64,000 bases of DNA from assembly GCF_009754915.1 (NCBI RefSeq), contig NZ_WPIK01000012.1, forward strand, positions 1 through 64,000, read 5' to 3'. Source of the stretch: Mucilaginibacter arboris. GTDB taxonomy: Bacteria > Bacteroidota > Bacteroidia > Sphingobacteriales > Sphingobacteriaceae. Of this stretch, positions 35,303 to 44,531 are shown piece by piece. The notes under the pieces are model-generated. The model did no database searches and had not been told where the DNA came from. It saw nothing but the letters and a program-made list of their open reading frames with translations. Every line of letters starts with the position of its first letter. Positions within the stretch are counted from its first letter, which is position 1. Both the position numbers and the translations under genes were made by a program.

Positions 35303-37288
35303 TTATGCCTTTTTTATCCGTATCACATTTAACGAATACGGTTTAAGCTCAAATTGCAGCTTCTGATTTCGCAGGTCCACTTCCTGGATTTTTGGGCTAA
35401 CTGCTGAAGGATTATCAAAAGAATTAACCTGTTCCAGATTTTCATTTGTTAAAACTGTAATATTTGCTTTAGCCTTTAATTTCGCCCCATCAATTACAAA
35501 ATCTGCGTTTTGTGCTTTGGCAGAAGTATTTACCACTTTTAAAATAATCTCGTTTGTTGCTTTATCCAAAGCTGCACAGGCATAAAATCCGTCTTTACCC
35601 TCAACCGCTTTATTATCCAGCAGAATTGGTACTTCCTGTGTCCCTTTATTTGTTGAAAACAACTTTTGCACCTGATAATCCGTCGTGCCATAAGAACGGA
35701 GGTTATCTACCCAAATCAGATCAGGCGTCCATTGCCAACCATCAACGTGGGCAAAAAGCGGTGCGTACGATGCCATCGAAACAACATCAGCGTTTCTTTC
35801 CAAGCCAGTCATAAATGCGGCTTCCGACATCGCCGTTTTCCAGTTATTTTTATTGTTAACACTTACCGTTTTATCACTTTGGGCCGCATATTCTCCTGCA
35901 AATATTTTGGAGCCATTGCGCGGATAATTATCATACCGATTGGCATTTTCAAGAAACCATTCCGGACGGCGGTAATAATGCTCGTCGATCAGATCCGCAT
36001 TCATTTTACGCAAAGCAGTATTTAGATAATCAAAACGATCACCGTTAGGATCAGTTCCGGAACTGTTTACCAATTTGATATTTGGATATTTAGCTTTGAT
36101 TGCTTTCGTAAAAATCCTTAACCTTTCCAGATATTGCGGTCCCCAGTTTTCATTTCCTACACCCATCATCTTTAGGTTAAAGGGTTTAGGATGTCCCATA
36201 TCGGCCCTTACTTTTCCCCAACGTGTATTTACTCCTCCGTTTGCAAACTCAATCAAATCCAAAGCATCCTGCACATAGGGATCAAGTTCATCTAACGCTA
36301 CAACTTCTGCCGAATTAAATTGACAGGCCATACCGGCATTTAAAATTGGAAGTGGTTCTGCACCTATATCTTCCGCTAATTGGAAGTATTCAAAAAAGCC
36401 AAGTCCGAAAGTCTGGAAATAATCCGGTGTCTGTTTATTTGCAAATTCTGTATTCCAGCGATTCATAATCAATTGTCTTTGCTCAATCGGGCCAATTGTT
36501 TTTTTCCACTGATAACGGTTTGCCAAATCGCGTCCTTCCACAATGCAACCACCCGGAAAACGAATGAAACCAGGTTTCATATCTGCCAATAATTGGATCA
36601 TGTCTGCACGCATTCCACCTGGCCTGCGTTTCCAGGTATCTTCCGGAAAGAGGGAAATCATATCCAGATCGATCATTCCGTTTCCTTCAAACCAGATATT
36701 TAACTTAGCTTTTTGCTCGGTTGCTGTTGCATTAAAACTTACAGCTTGTTTGTGCCAATCGCTGCCTGTTTCGGTAGGTATTAATAAACCTGTTCCGATA
36801 ATTTCCCCTTTCGGGTTTACCAGTTCCAGGTGCAATTTTAAGTGTGCTGTTTTCTGACGATACATGACCGAGAAATCATAACGCAAACCTTTTTTAATGC
36901 CCATTCCGCGGAAACCTTCGTTTGTTAAGCTGATGCTTCCTTTATCGGCATTATTTACGTTTACCTGGATATATCTTGGATTAGCTGTGTTAATCTCCTT
37001 TCGGTTTAACACCAATACATCACCTTCTTTAACAGATTTTCCGCTAACTGTCCATCCCATTAAAGGCGTATAGAATTCGAACGAACGGTTTTTTACCAAC
37101 TCAGCATAAATACCGCCATCAGCGCCCATATTAATATCTTCAAAGAAAATACCCCACATAGTTGGCTGTATTTCTGCTTTTATTTGGTTGGCTTGTACTT
37201 TAAAAACTTTTGTTTGTGCATAACTAGTACTGAAACACAAAATACTTAGTATAAAAACAGCACTAAAAACGAATAACTTTTTTTTCAT
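35303..37288 (-). CDS. Secreted GH51 alpha-L-arabinofuranosidase with N-terminal carbohydrate-binding-like domain
   Basis: 661 residues with a signal peptide (FVFSAVFILSILCFSTSYAQ). An N-terminal beta domain (about 30-220) resembles the CBM4-type module often found in this subfamily. The barrel shows FIRFPGGCIVEGRD, the acid/base Glu in GVGNENWGPQYLER and the nucleophile in FAGEYAAQ. The C-terminal beta sandwich ends LKPYSLNVIRIKKA. Together with the GH43 enzymes it debranches and trims arabinan. It follows the GH43 lipoprotein gene by 27 bases. Confidence 0.92.
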   Translation of the reverse strand: MKKKLFVFSAVFILSILCFSTSYAQTKVFKVQANQIKAEIQPTMWGIFFEDINMGADGGIYAELVKNRSFEFYTPLMGWTVSGKSVKEGDVLVLNRKEINTANPRYIQVNVNNADKGSISLTNEGFRGMGIKKGLRYDFSVMYRQKTAHLKLHLELVNPKGEIIGTGLLIPTETGSDWHKQAVSFNATATEQKAKLNIWFEGNGMIDLDMISLFPEDTWKRRPGGMRADMIQLLADMKPGFIRFPGGCIVEGRDLANRYQWKKTIGPIEQRQLIMNRWNTEFANKQTPDYFQTFGLGFFEYFQLAEDIGAEPLPILNAGMACQFNSAEVVALDELDPYVQDALDLIEFANGGVNTRWGKVRADMGHPKPFNLKMMGVGNENWGPQYLERLRIFTKAIKAKYPNIKLVNSSGTDPNGDRFDYLNTALRKMNADLIDEHYYRRPEWFLENANRYDNYPRNGSKIFAGEYAAQSDKTVSVNNKNNWKTAMSEAAFMTGLERNADVVSMASYAPLFAHVDGWQWTPDLIWVDNLRSYGTTDYQVQKLFSTNKGTQEVPILLDNKAVEGKDGFYACAALDKATNEIILKVVNTSAKAQNADFVIDGAKLKAKANITVLTNENLEQVNSFDNPSAVSPKIQEVDLRNQKLQFELKPYSLNVIRIKKA

Positions 37289-37315
37289 TTATAAAAGAAG
37301 CTTTTTAAAATTTGA

Positions 37316-38812
37316 TTACTTTTTCTTTCCCCAGATAGCCGTTCCTACATTATTCAATCCTGTAAAAACTAATGTTGAAGCTACTTTATTTTCCCAGTCT
37401 CTTTCTCTGGAAACATAAACTTTACTTGTAGTTCCATCTGCCATTTTTAGCTGTAGCCATGGCGCGGTATAAGTCCAGGTACTGTTTGCATCCGAATTAA
37501 CTTTACCATCAGCACTTAAAGTCAGGGTAGTTGCAACCTGTAAATTAGGGTTTGTTTGTTCTGTTGCATAACCCGGAACAACGGTGTAACCTAAAATAAT
37601 TTGTTCCCAAGTTCCAGCTAAGTCTGATGCAGCAATATCAGTTTGTGAAACATTAGCATAACGTTCCGGCGAAACTATCGGCCAGCCATCGGAATTCCAA
37701 AACATTTTCCGCACATGTAAATCCATAAAATAAGAATCTACGCTTGGCCTGCCTTGATGCGCCATGTAATACTGTCCGTTTCCATCATCAAAAACAGCAC
37801 AATGAGCAGTTCCTTGCCATCCTCCATGTCCCATAAATTGATAAGGAGCCACAATCATTGGCCCGTGATCTTCATTTAAGTTGATATTATGTCCGTTAAA
37901 GTCATAAAAAGGGCCCTGCGGATTATCACCTTTAGCTACCCTAACATTGTATTTGGTTTGAAGCCAATCATAAGAAATAAACAAATAATATTTATTTAAT
38001 GCGGCATTATAAATTACTTCTGCACCTTCAATATTACCATTATAAGCGCCATTAGTGAAGCCGCGATTAGCAATCCGGGTACCCTTGTTGCCATCAGAAG
38101 CAGCTAAACCTGTGCTTGCATTTAACTGCAAGGCGTATATTCCATCCCAGGCGGATCCATAGTACATCCATTGATCTCCCGCAGGTGTAGTTACCACAGT
38201 AGGATCTATTGCATTGGTTTGTGTAGTATTATCATTTGCTGAAGTTACTACCAAACCTTTTTCGGTCCATGGCCCTTCCGGCGAAGAAGCAGTTGCTAAG
38301 CCAATTACACTTAGCCTTGCCGTGGCAGAAGATAGCGAATAATACAGACGATATTCACTGCCAACTTTCATTACATAAGGCGCCCATAATGCATCATAAG
38401 GTGTTCCTCCTTTTGATTTGATGTATGCTGCTCCTTGTGCAGGCAATGATGAAAATACCCAGCCGACATATTCCCATTGCACCAGATCTTTTGACTTTCG
38501 TATTTGTATGCCTGAACGTACCGTAATGCCATAACCAACATCTGTACTGTAACAGTAATAATAATCACCAAATTTTTTGATGGAAGGATCATGAACATTA
38601 TAAACAGTCCATTTTGGATAATAAGTAAAAGGAGCAATATCTGCATAAGTATCTGTAATGGAGCTAACATCAAAAGTGGTAGTTGTGGTGGTAGTGCCAG
38701 TTCCGGTAGTACTTCCACCAGAAGTATTTCCCGAAGTTTCTGACCCTTTTTTACATGAAGTAATTATGGATGCTATAGCTGCAATAAGCAGAAAATATTT
38801 ACCTTTTCTCAT
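37316..38812 (-). CDS. GH43 endo-arabinanase lipoprotein
   Basis: 498 residues with a lipoprotein signal (AAIASIITSCKKGSE) and a Gly/Thr-rich linker of about 25 residues (GTGTTTTTT). GH43 landmarks are VHDPSIKKFGDYYYCYS, NAIDPTVV, IEGAEVIY and HGGWQGTAHCAVFDD. The extra C-terminal domain of about 110 residues (AASDLAGTWEQIILG onward) is the beta-barrel found in large bacterial arabinanases. It is probably surface-anchored and starts arabinan breakdown outside the cell. Confidence 0.9.
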   Translation of the reverse strand: MRKGKYFLLIAAIASIITSCKKGSETSGNTSGGSTTGTGTTTTTTTFDVSSITDTYADIAPFTYYPKWTVYNVHDPSIKKFGDYYYCYSTDVGYGITVRSGIQIRKSKDLVQWEYVGWVFSSLPAQGAAYIKSKGGTPYDALWAPYVMKVGSEYRLYYSLSSATARLSVIGLATASSPEGPWTEKGLVVTSANDNTTQTNAIDPTVVTTPAGDQWMYYGSAWDGIYALQLNASTGLAASDGNKGTRIANRGFTNGAYNGNIEGAEVIYNAALNKYYLFISYDWLQTKYNVRVAKGDNPQGPFYDFNGHNINLNEDHGPMIVAPYQFMGHGGWQGTAHCAVFDDGNGQYYMAHQGRPSVDSYFMDLHVRKMFWNSDGWPIVSPERYANVSQTDIAASDLAGTWEQIILGYTVVPGYATEQTNPNLQVATTLTLSADGKVNSDANSTWTYTAPWLQLKMADGTTSKVYVSRERDWENKVASTLVFTGLNNVGTAIWGKKK

Positions 38813-38887
38813 AAGCTATTAAGGTTTTAATTTAGTTTAATTGCAAATACAGCTATCTATACTGCCTTTTTTTATAAAATGCGTTAT

Positions 38888-38914
38888 CCCGCCGGCAATT
38901 TTGCAGTCGGCGGG
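38888..38914 (-). terminator. GC-rich hairpin between susD and the enzyme genes
   Basis: CCCGCCG and CGGCGGG form a perfect 7-base GC stem with a 13-base loop, in the 128-base gap after susD. No strong T run follows. It could be a partial terminator that lowers enzyme mRNA relative to susCD, or an mRNA stabiliser. Confidence 0.5.
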
Positions 38915-38940
38915 AAAAACAGGTTCAAAAACTACTGTTG

Positions 38941-40500
38941 TTAATAAGTTGTATTTTGTGTAACGTTTGCATTGGTTTGAATTTCGGTAAGGGGTATTGG
39001 AAGATACTCACGACCTGGAACATAAGAATTAAATTCAGGGTCTCTTGCCTTTAACATTGCAAGTTTAGTAGCATCCTGTAACCATCCCCAACGGCGAATA
39101 TCATCAAAACGATGGCCTTCCAAACCAAATTCCAGGAATCTTTCATGTGCGAGCTGATCACGCATTTGTGCCTGTGACATACCTGGTTTTGTTGTTGCTA
39201 AATCAGGCAAGCCAACACGGCTGCGTACTTGTTGAATGTAAGAGTATGCTTGTGTCGTGTTTCCCAATTCGTTTAAACATTCTGCATACATTAGCAACAC
39301 GTCTGCATAACGCATTAGCCTTTCATTGATACCAGATCTCCAATCGTATTCATTTGTTTGGCCGGTATCTCCATTTTCATATTTATGGCACCATAAAGCA
39401 TTTAAAGATGAACTTCCGGCATAAGCAGTTGCAAAGCTAACTCCATACAGTTTTTCTCCGGGCTTGTTATAATACATTGTTACATCTAAACGTGGATCAA
39501 CAGCACCGGCAGTGGTTTTTTCCTGTAAAAATTCATTGTATAATGCTGTAGAAGGCTGCACATCGCCAAAACCAAAGCTGGCTGCACCAAACGTTACGGC
39601 CCTTGCGGAAGTGCGGCCCCATCCTGATGAAGGATCGCCGCCCCAACCTAAATCTGTACCTCCTGCGTCTCTTGAAAACTGGACTTCAAATACAGATTCC
39701 TGGTTATTTTCCGCATTTAAAAAGAAATTATCGTAATAATTAGGCATTAAACTATAAGTGCCCTGATCAATTACTGCTTTAAATTGTGTGGAAGCATTTG
39801 TATAGTCTTTTATAAAAAGATAGGTTTTACCAAGATAAGCCATTGCTGCGCCTTTAGTAGCCCTTCCAATTTGATTATCTACCGAATTCAGGCTTGTATA
39901 GCTTATTGGTAGCATATCTTTTGCTTTTGTAAAATCGCTAATTACCTGTTGCCAAACCTGGTCTTGAGGTACTTGCTTTGCAAAATAATCTGCACTTGAT
40001 TCTGCAGGCGTTAAAGGCATTGGCACATTTTTATAGAAATCCGCCAGGTGAAAATAAAATAAGCCACGTAAAAAATATGCCTGACCAAGAACCCTTGTTT
40101 TAAGGGCATCATCCATAGTGATAGCTGGCACATATTGTAGTACTTCATTAGCACGCAATATTCCCTGATAGTAAGCGGTCCAGGAAAATAAAACGCCATC
40201 ACCACTGCTTGCCATATTAAATTTCCCCATATTATATATTTGATCCCATGGGCTGTTGCTTACACAGTCATCGCCTCTGGTGTTCTGTACTACAGGTGTA
40301 AAACGCATATAAGAACCATCGATAATTAAACTTCCGTAAACCGCATTTATACCTTTAACTGCATCGTCGGATGTTTTCCAAAATGTTTCTGTGGTTTGTG
40401 CATTTGGGTTAACTGTATCTAAGGCAGATTTTTTACAGCTTATGGTAATAACAGATAGCGTTATACCTACTGCTGCTGCTTTTTTAAATATATTTTTCAT
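38941..40500 (-). CDS. susD: SusD/RagB-like surface glycan-binding lipoprotein
   Basis: 519 residues with a lipoprotein signal (VGITLSVITISCKKSA). The SusD fold is seen in WKTSDDAVKGINAVYG, LGQAYFLRGLFYFHLADFY, the tetratricopeptide-like helices, and the C-terminal LAHERFLEFGLEGHRFDDIRR. It forms the lid of the SusC transporter and binds the arabino-oligosaccharide. The gene begins 26 bases after susC. Confidence 0.95.
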   Translation of the reverse strand: MKNIFKKAAAVGITLSVITISCKKSALDTVNPNAQTTETFWKTSDDAVKGINAVYGSLIIDGSYMRFTPVVQNTRGDDCVSNSPWDQIYNMGKFNMASSGDGVLFSWTAYYQGILRANEVLQYVPAITMDDALKTRVLGQAYFLRGLFYFHLADFYKNVPMPLTPAESSADYFAKQVPQDQVWQQVISDFTKAKDMLPISYTSLNSVDNQIGRATKGAAMAYLGKTYLFIKDYTNASTQFKAVIDQGTYSLMPNYYDNFFLNAENNQESVFEVQFSRDAGGTDLGWGGDPSSGWGRTSARAVTFGAASFGFGDVQPSTALYNEFLQEKTTAGAVDPRLDVTMYYNKPGEKLYGVSFATAYAGSSSLNALWCHKYENGDTGQTNEYDWRSGINERLMRYADVLLMYAECLNELGNTTQAYSYIQQVRSRVGLPDLATTKPGMSQAQMRDQLAHERFLEFGLEGHRFDDIRRWGWLQDATKLAMLKARDPEFNSYVPGREYLPIPLTEIQTNANVTQNTTY

Positions 40501-40526
40501 TATTCTACTTATTAATCTGTTAATAA

Positions 40527-43500
40527 TTATAAACCAACTTGTACACCTAATAAGAAAGTGCGCGGATTAGGGAACGATCCATAATCAAATCCACGGTTAA
40601 GAGTTCCATCATTACCAAAATCAGGGTCGTAACCTTTATATCCTGTTATGGTAGCCAAGTTTTGGCCTGATAAGTAAACCCTGAAAGTTTTAAAAACATG
40701 AGTTCGGTTTAACAAGGCAGTAGGAATAGTATATCCGAGTTGTGCTGTTTGTAAACGGGAAAACCCTCCACTCTGGATAAATCTGTCGGAGTTTCTGCCG
40801 TTTCCGTTAGGATCACCAATTATTGGGCGAGGTACATTGGTGTTAGTATTAGTTGGAGTCCAATAATTTAGCTCATCTGTACTTTGGTTGCCGTACTGGC
40901 CTGTCATTAATGCCTGATAAACTCCATTAGCTATTTTGCTGCCATAATTTCCCTGGATAAAGAGAGTTGCATCGAAGTTTTTGTAAGCAAGATTAATGTT
41001 AAACCCATAATAAAGTTTAGGAATTGCCGAACCTAAATAAGTTCTGTCAGCATCAGTAATAGTGCCATCGCCGTTTAAATCTTTAAATTTAATATCGCCA
41101 ACAGCAGCATTTGGCTGAGTTGCATGATTTTTAATATCAGTTGTATTTTGGAAAATACCTTCTGTAACATAACCAAACAACTGTCCAACCTCGCCTCCTA
41201 CAGCAGTTTTACTGAAAGCGCCGTAAATTGGGTTATTACCCGTTCCTAATGACAACACTCTGTTTTTTAATGTTGAGGCATTGGCGCTTATATCATAATG
41301 AAAAGAACCCCTACTTTTGCTGTGATAGGTTACCGAAAACTCCAAACCTTTATTAGTAAATGAGGCTGCATTTACGGTAGGCGTGTTAATTGCACCAACT
41401 GAAATAGGAATAGGCACGGCTAGCAGAATACCATCAATTTTATTATTGTAATATTCTCCTGTAAAAGACAACTGATCATGGAACAAGCTTAGATCTATAC
41501 CGAGATTGGTAGATTTTTTCTGCTCCCATTTATTGGTTTGATCGAATACCTGGGTTTGCGTAGTACCGGGAGCCAGTGTATTACCAAATACATAACTGGC
41601 GTTCGCGTTTACGATAGTTTGGTAAGGATACCAACTTGTTAAAGAATTGATATTGCCTTGCACACCATAACCTGCTCTAAGCTTTAAGTTTGATATAGTT
41701 TCCGGAAGATGCAGAAAACTTTCTTTATTCAGATTCCAACCAATCGAAGCACCGGCAAAATTACCATATCTGTTTTCCGGACGCAATTGCGAAGAGCCGT
41801 CTCTTCTGAAATTAGCTGTTAACAGGTACTTTCCATCGTAGTCATAATTTACCCTGCCAAATATGGGCGAATAGAATTTACGTTCTCCCGAATTGCCAAA
41901 CAAAGAAGTGTTACTTTGATTGCTAACATTATCAAAGGAATAACTGTAAGGCTGGGTCAGATTATTAGCTGTACCTGTGATATTGTTAGCTTCATCCCTG
42001 CGATAGGATGTACCTGCAAGTAATTCAACATTATGCTTTTCTACTGAAAATTTATAACTTAAAGTATTTTCCACCAGTGCAGTATAAGCTTCTCCGCGGG
42101 CATCACTATGGTAAGCTGCAATACTTGGATAGAACCATCCCAAATCATACGTTGGCTCAAAATAAAAATTGCGGAAATCGGTTCTGTCAAAAGTTACATT
42201 CAGGCGGTATTTAAAGTTTTTGAAAAATTCAAGCTCAGCCCAGGTAGCACCTAAAAAGCGGTCATGCTGACTGTTATTCTGAATCAAGTTATTGACCCCT
42301 ATTACGTTTAATGATATTGCCCTTTGTGTATTTTGATCTACACCGCCATATCCACCTTCGCGTTTTGGATCATACACTGGCATGGTTGGTATTGCTGTAA
42401 TCATATCAATAACCTCATTACCTGTACCATGTAATCGTGGATACGCTAAGTTCCTGTAATAGGCTTCCGTAAAAGCCATTTTAGCCCCAAAAGAAAAAAT
42501 ACCTTTTTTACCTTGCAAATTACCACTCATGTTGTAACGTTCGTAATTAGGTCCGGCAGTTACTGTTCCAGTTTGATTATAGTAGCCAAAAGCCAAATTA
42601 TAGGTAGTAGCATCAGTACCTCCAGAAAAACTAAGCTCGTGATTTTGGGTAGTACCTGTTTTAAAGTTTTCTTTTTGCCAATCGGTATTAACATTTTTAA
42701 TAAATAAACTGGATGTAGGATCATTTCCTGGTGCTAAAGATAGGCCGGCATTTGTTTCAGCAGCATCCGCAATTTTCTGATATCCTATCCTATCTGTAAC
42801 AGATAGTTTTTTAGGGTTATACTGCCTGCCGTAATAACCATTATAATTAATTTTCAACGGTCCGGCCTTGCCTTTTTTAGTGGTGATCAGTACTACGCCA
42901 TTTGCACCTTGAAAACCATAAATTGCACCAGCTGAACCATCTTTAATTATTTGTATACTCTCAATATCGCCTACAGGAAAATCATAAGGTGTTTGAGTTT
43001 GTACTCCATCTATAATATAAAGAGGGTTATTATTAGTTAAAGAACTAACACCACGAATACGGATGGATACACCTTCACCTGGTACACCTGAACCATTAAC
43101 TTGCACACCAGCAACTTGTCCTTGTAAAGCACGTGCAACATCATTCGTAACACGTTTACCTGCGTCAGCCACATTAACCACTGCTACAGAACCTGTCAGG
43201 TTTTCTTTCTTTTGGGTTCCGTACCCCACAACTACAACTTCATTAAGAGAGTTATACTGCGCTTTTAATGCTATAGCTAAATTTTGTTGATCACCCACTA
43301 CAACCTCTTGTGTATTATAACCAATAAACTTAATTACAAGCGTTGTACCGTTTGTTGCGTTAATTGCGAAATCGCCGTTAAGGCCAGTTGCTACTGCGAT
43401 TGCAGTCCCTTTTACTGTTACTGAAGCACCGGGCAGCGGTTTACCACTTTCGTCCTTTACTACTCCTTTAATCAAATTGCTTTGTGCTTTAAGATTAGTA

Positions 43501-43577
43501 GAAAATAATATTAACAAAAAAACAGGAACAGCTAAAAGCCGATACCTGATTAAAAATTTTAGTCTAAATAGGTTCAT
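40527..43577 (-). CDS. susC: SusC/RagA-like TonB-dependent transporter
   Basis: About 1016 residues from the ATG giving MNLFRLKFLIRYRLL; the frame is open further upstream but includes no better start. The signal segment ends near LKAQS. A carboxypeptidase-regulatory-like domain (GVVKDESGKPLPGASVTVKG) is followed by the TonB box region VVVGYGTQKKENLTGS, the plug, and a 22-strand barrel ending in LLGVQVGL. It imports arabinan oligosaccharides across the outer membrane. It is the first gene of the leftward operon, which diverges from araR. Confidence 0.96.
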   Translation of the reverse strand: MNLFRLKFLIRYRLLAVPVFLLILFSTNLKAQSNLIKGVVKDESGKPLPGASVTVKGTAIAVATGLNGDFAINATNGTTLVIKFIGYNTQEVVVGDQQNLAIALKAQYNSLNEVVVVGYGTQKKENLTGSVAVVNVADAGKRVTNDVARALQGQVAGVQVNGSGVPGEGVSIRIRGVSSLTNNNPLYIIDGVQTQTPYDFPVGDIESIQIIKDGSAGAIYGFQGANGVVLITTKKGKAGPLKINYNGYYGRQYNPKKLSVTDRIGYQKIADAAETNAGLSLAPGNDPTSSLFIKNVNTDWQKENFKTGTTQNHELSFSGGTDATTYNLAFGYYNQTGTVTAGPNYERYNMSGNLQGKKGIFSFGAKMAFTEAYYRNLAYPRLHGTGNEVIDMITAIPTMPVYDPKREGGYGGVDQNTQRAISLNVIGVNNLIQNNSQHDRFLGATWAELEFFKNFKYRLNVTFDRTDFRNFYFEPTYDLGWFYPSIAAYHSDARGEAYTALVENTLSYKFSVEKHNVELLAGTSYRRDEANNITGTANNLTQPYSYSFDNVSNQSNTSLFGNSGERKFYSPIFGRVNYDYDGKYLLTANFRRDGSSQLRPENRYGNFAGASIGWNLNKESFLHLPETISNLKLRAGYGVQGNINSLTSWYPYQTIVNANASYVFGNTLAPGTTQTQVFDQTNKWEQKKSTNLGIDLSLFHDQLSFTGEYYNNKIDGILLAVPIPISVGAINTPTVNAASFTNKGLEFSVTYHSKSRGSFHYDISANASTLKNRVLSLGTGNNPIYGAFSKTAVGGEVGQLFGYVTEGIFQNTTDIKNHATQPNAAVGDIKFKDLNGDGTITDADRTYLGSAIPKLYYGFNINLAYKNFDATLFIQGNYGSKIANGVYQALMTGQYGNQSTDELNYWTPTNTNTNVPRPIIGDPNGNGRNSDRFIQSGGFSRLQTAQLGYTIPTALLNRTHVFKTFRVYLSGQNLATITGYKGYDPDFGNDGTLNRGFDYGSFPNPRTFLLGVQVGL

Positions 43578-43620
43578 AATTAATTTAATTAAAAGTTCAC
43601 AATTGGAGGGTTTCGAGAAT

Positions 43621-43649
43621 CTAAGGTATGAAAATTTTTTAAATGTCAA
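43621..43649 (-). promoter_or_regulatory. Candidate promoter of the susC operon
   Basis: On the minus strand TTGA (43649-43646) and TACCTTAG (43628-43621), spaced 17 bases, approximate the -33/-7 consensus. The start codon lies 43 bases downstream. Confidence 0.4.
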
Positions 43650-43659
43650 GAGTACATTT
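43641..43659. promoter_or_regulatory. Candidate operator between susC and araR
   Basis: AAATGT-CAAGAGT-ACATTT is an inverted repeat whose left half overlaps the -33 element of susC; the flanks extend the symmetry (TTTT and AAAA). It lies in the 172-base gap that separates the two divergent operons, the natural site for AraR control. Whether AraR or another regulator binds it is unknown. Confidence 0.45.
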
Positions 43660-43749
43660 AAAATTATTTTTCTTTTATACACTTAATAATTTCTATTGAT
43701 TTTACTTTAAACTATTATAATATTGTATATAATTTATATCTTAACCTGT

Positions 43750-44457
43750 ATGATCAGATACTCCGGTCAAACCCGTGTTCTTGTTGCCGTTGATTGTATT
43801 ATTTTCGGTTTCGACGGTGACCATTTAAAGATTTTATTAATACAAAGAGGTTTTGAACCTGAAATAAAGAAATGGAGCTTAATGGGTGGTTTTATCCAGC
43901 CTGAAGAAAGCCTTGACCAGGCAGCAAACCGGATACTAAAGCAACTAACCGGTTTAGAAGGGGTTTACCTGGAACAAATGCAGGCTTTTGGCGATCCAAA
44001 GCGAGACCCGCTGGAAAGAACTATTGGAATTGTTTATTTTGCCTTGATCGATATCCACCAATACGAAAAGCAGATCAGTCATGAATATCACGCCGAGTGG
44101 TTTCTGCTTGATCTGGCGCCAAACCTGATCTTCGACCATGCAGAAATGGTGGCAATGGCCAAGCAGAAGTTGCGTTATAAAGCCGCTCTCCACCCTATTT
44201 TATTCGAACTCCTTCCTGAAAAATTTACCGTTCCGCAATTACAAAACCTGTACGAAGGCATTTACGGCGCTTCTTTTGATAAGAGAAATTTTAGCAGGAA
44301 ATTGCTTTCTACTGGTTTGTTGATCAGGCAAAAAGAAAAAGATAAAGAAAATTCCAAAAAGGGTGCTTTCTATTATATCCTTGATAAAGAGCGGTATAAA
44401 AATAATTTCCAGGCATTTTTTAACTTTGTCCCTAATCCGGAAAACCTTATTCTGTAA
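43750..44457 (+). CDS. araR: Nudix-domain arabinose regulator (AraR/NrtR family)
   Basis: 235 residues from ATG 43750 (MIRYSGQTRVLVAVDCIIFG). Residues 8-140 form a Nudix domain whose box is degenerate: GFIQPEESLDQAANRILKQL keeps the first Gly and Glu but has Ile, Gln and Leu where catalytic Glu residues belong, so it is likely a sensor rather than an enzyme. The C-terminus is a winged helix (KFTVPQLQNLYEGIYG; DKRNFSRKLLSTGLL). Related Nudix-type AraR proteins control arabinose genes in Bacteroides. It opens the ara operon, 74 bases before araB. Confidence 0.88.
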   Translation: MIRYSGQTRVLVAVDCIIFGFDGDHLKILLIQRGFEPEIKKWSLMGGFIQPEESLDQAANRILKQLTGLEGVYLEQMQAFGDPKRDPLERTIGIVYFALIDIHQYEKQISHEYHAEWFLLDLAPNLIFDHAEMVAMAKQKLRYKAALHPILFELLPEKFTVPQLQNLYEGIYGASFDKRNFSRKLLSTGLLIRQKEKDKENSKKGAFYYILDKERYKNNFQAFFNFVPNPENLIL

Positions 44458-44505
44458 AAAAGTTTTTCATTTATAACCTTGCTGCTTTTATTTTTAAATT
44501 TTTAA

Positions 44506-44520
44506 GTGTTAATTAGACAC
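44506..44520. promoter_or_regulatory. Possible operator upstream of araB
   Basis: GTGTTAATTAGACAC is an imperfect palindrome 11 bases before araB. The half TTAAGTGT (44503-44510) also occurs reversed near 43680 in the araR-susC gap. It is a weak candidate for AraR binding. Confidence 0.3.
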
Positions 44521-44531
44521 CAATTAAACCT

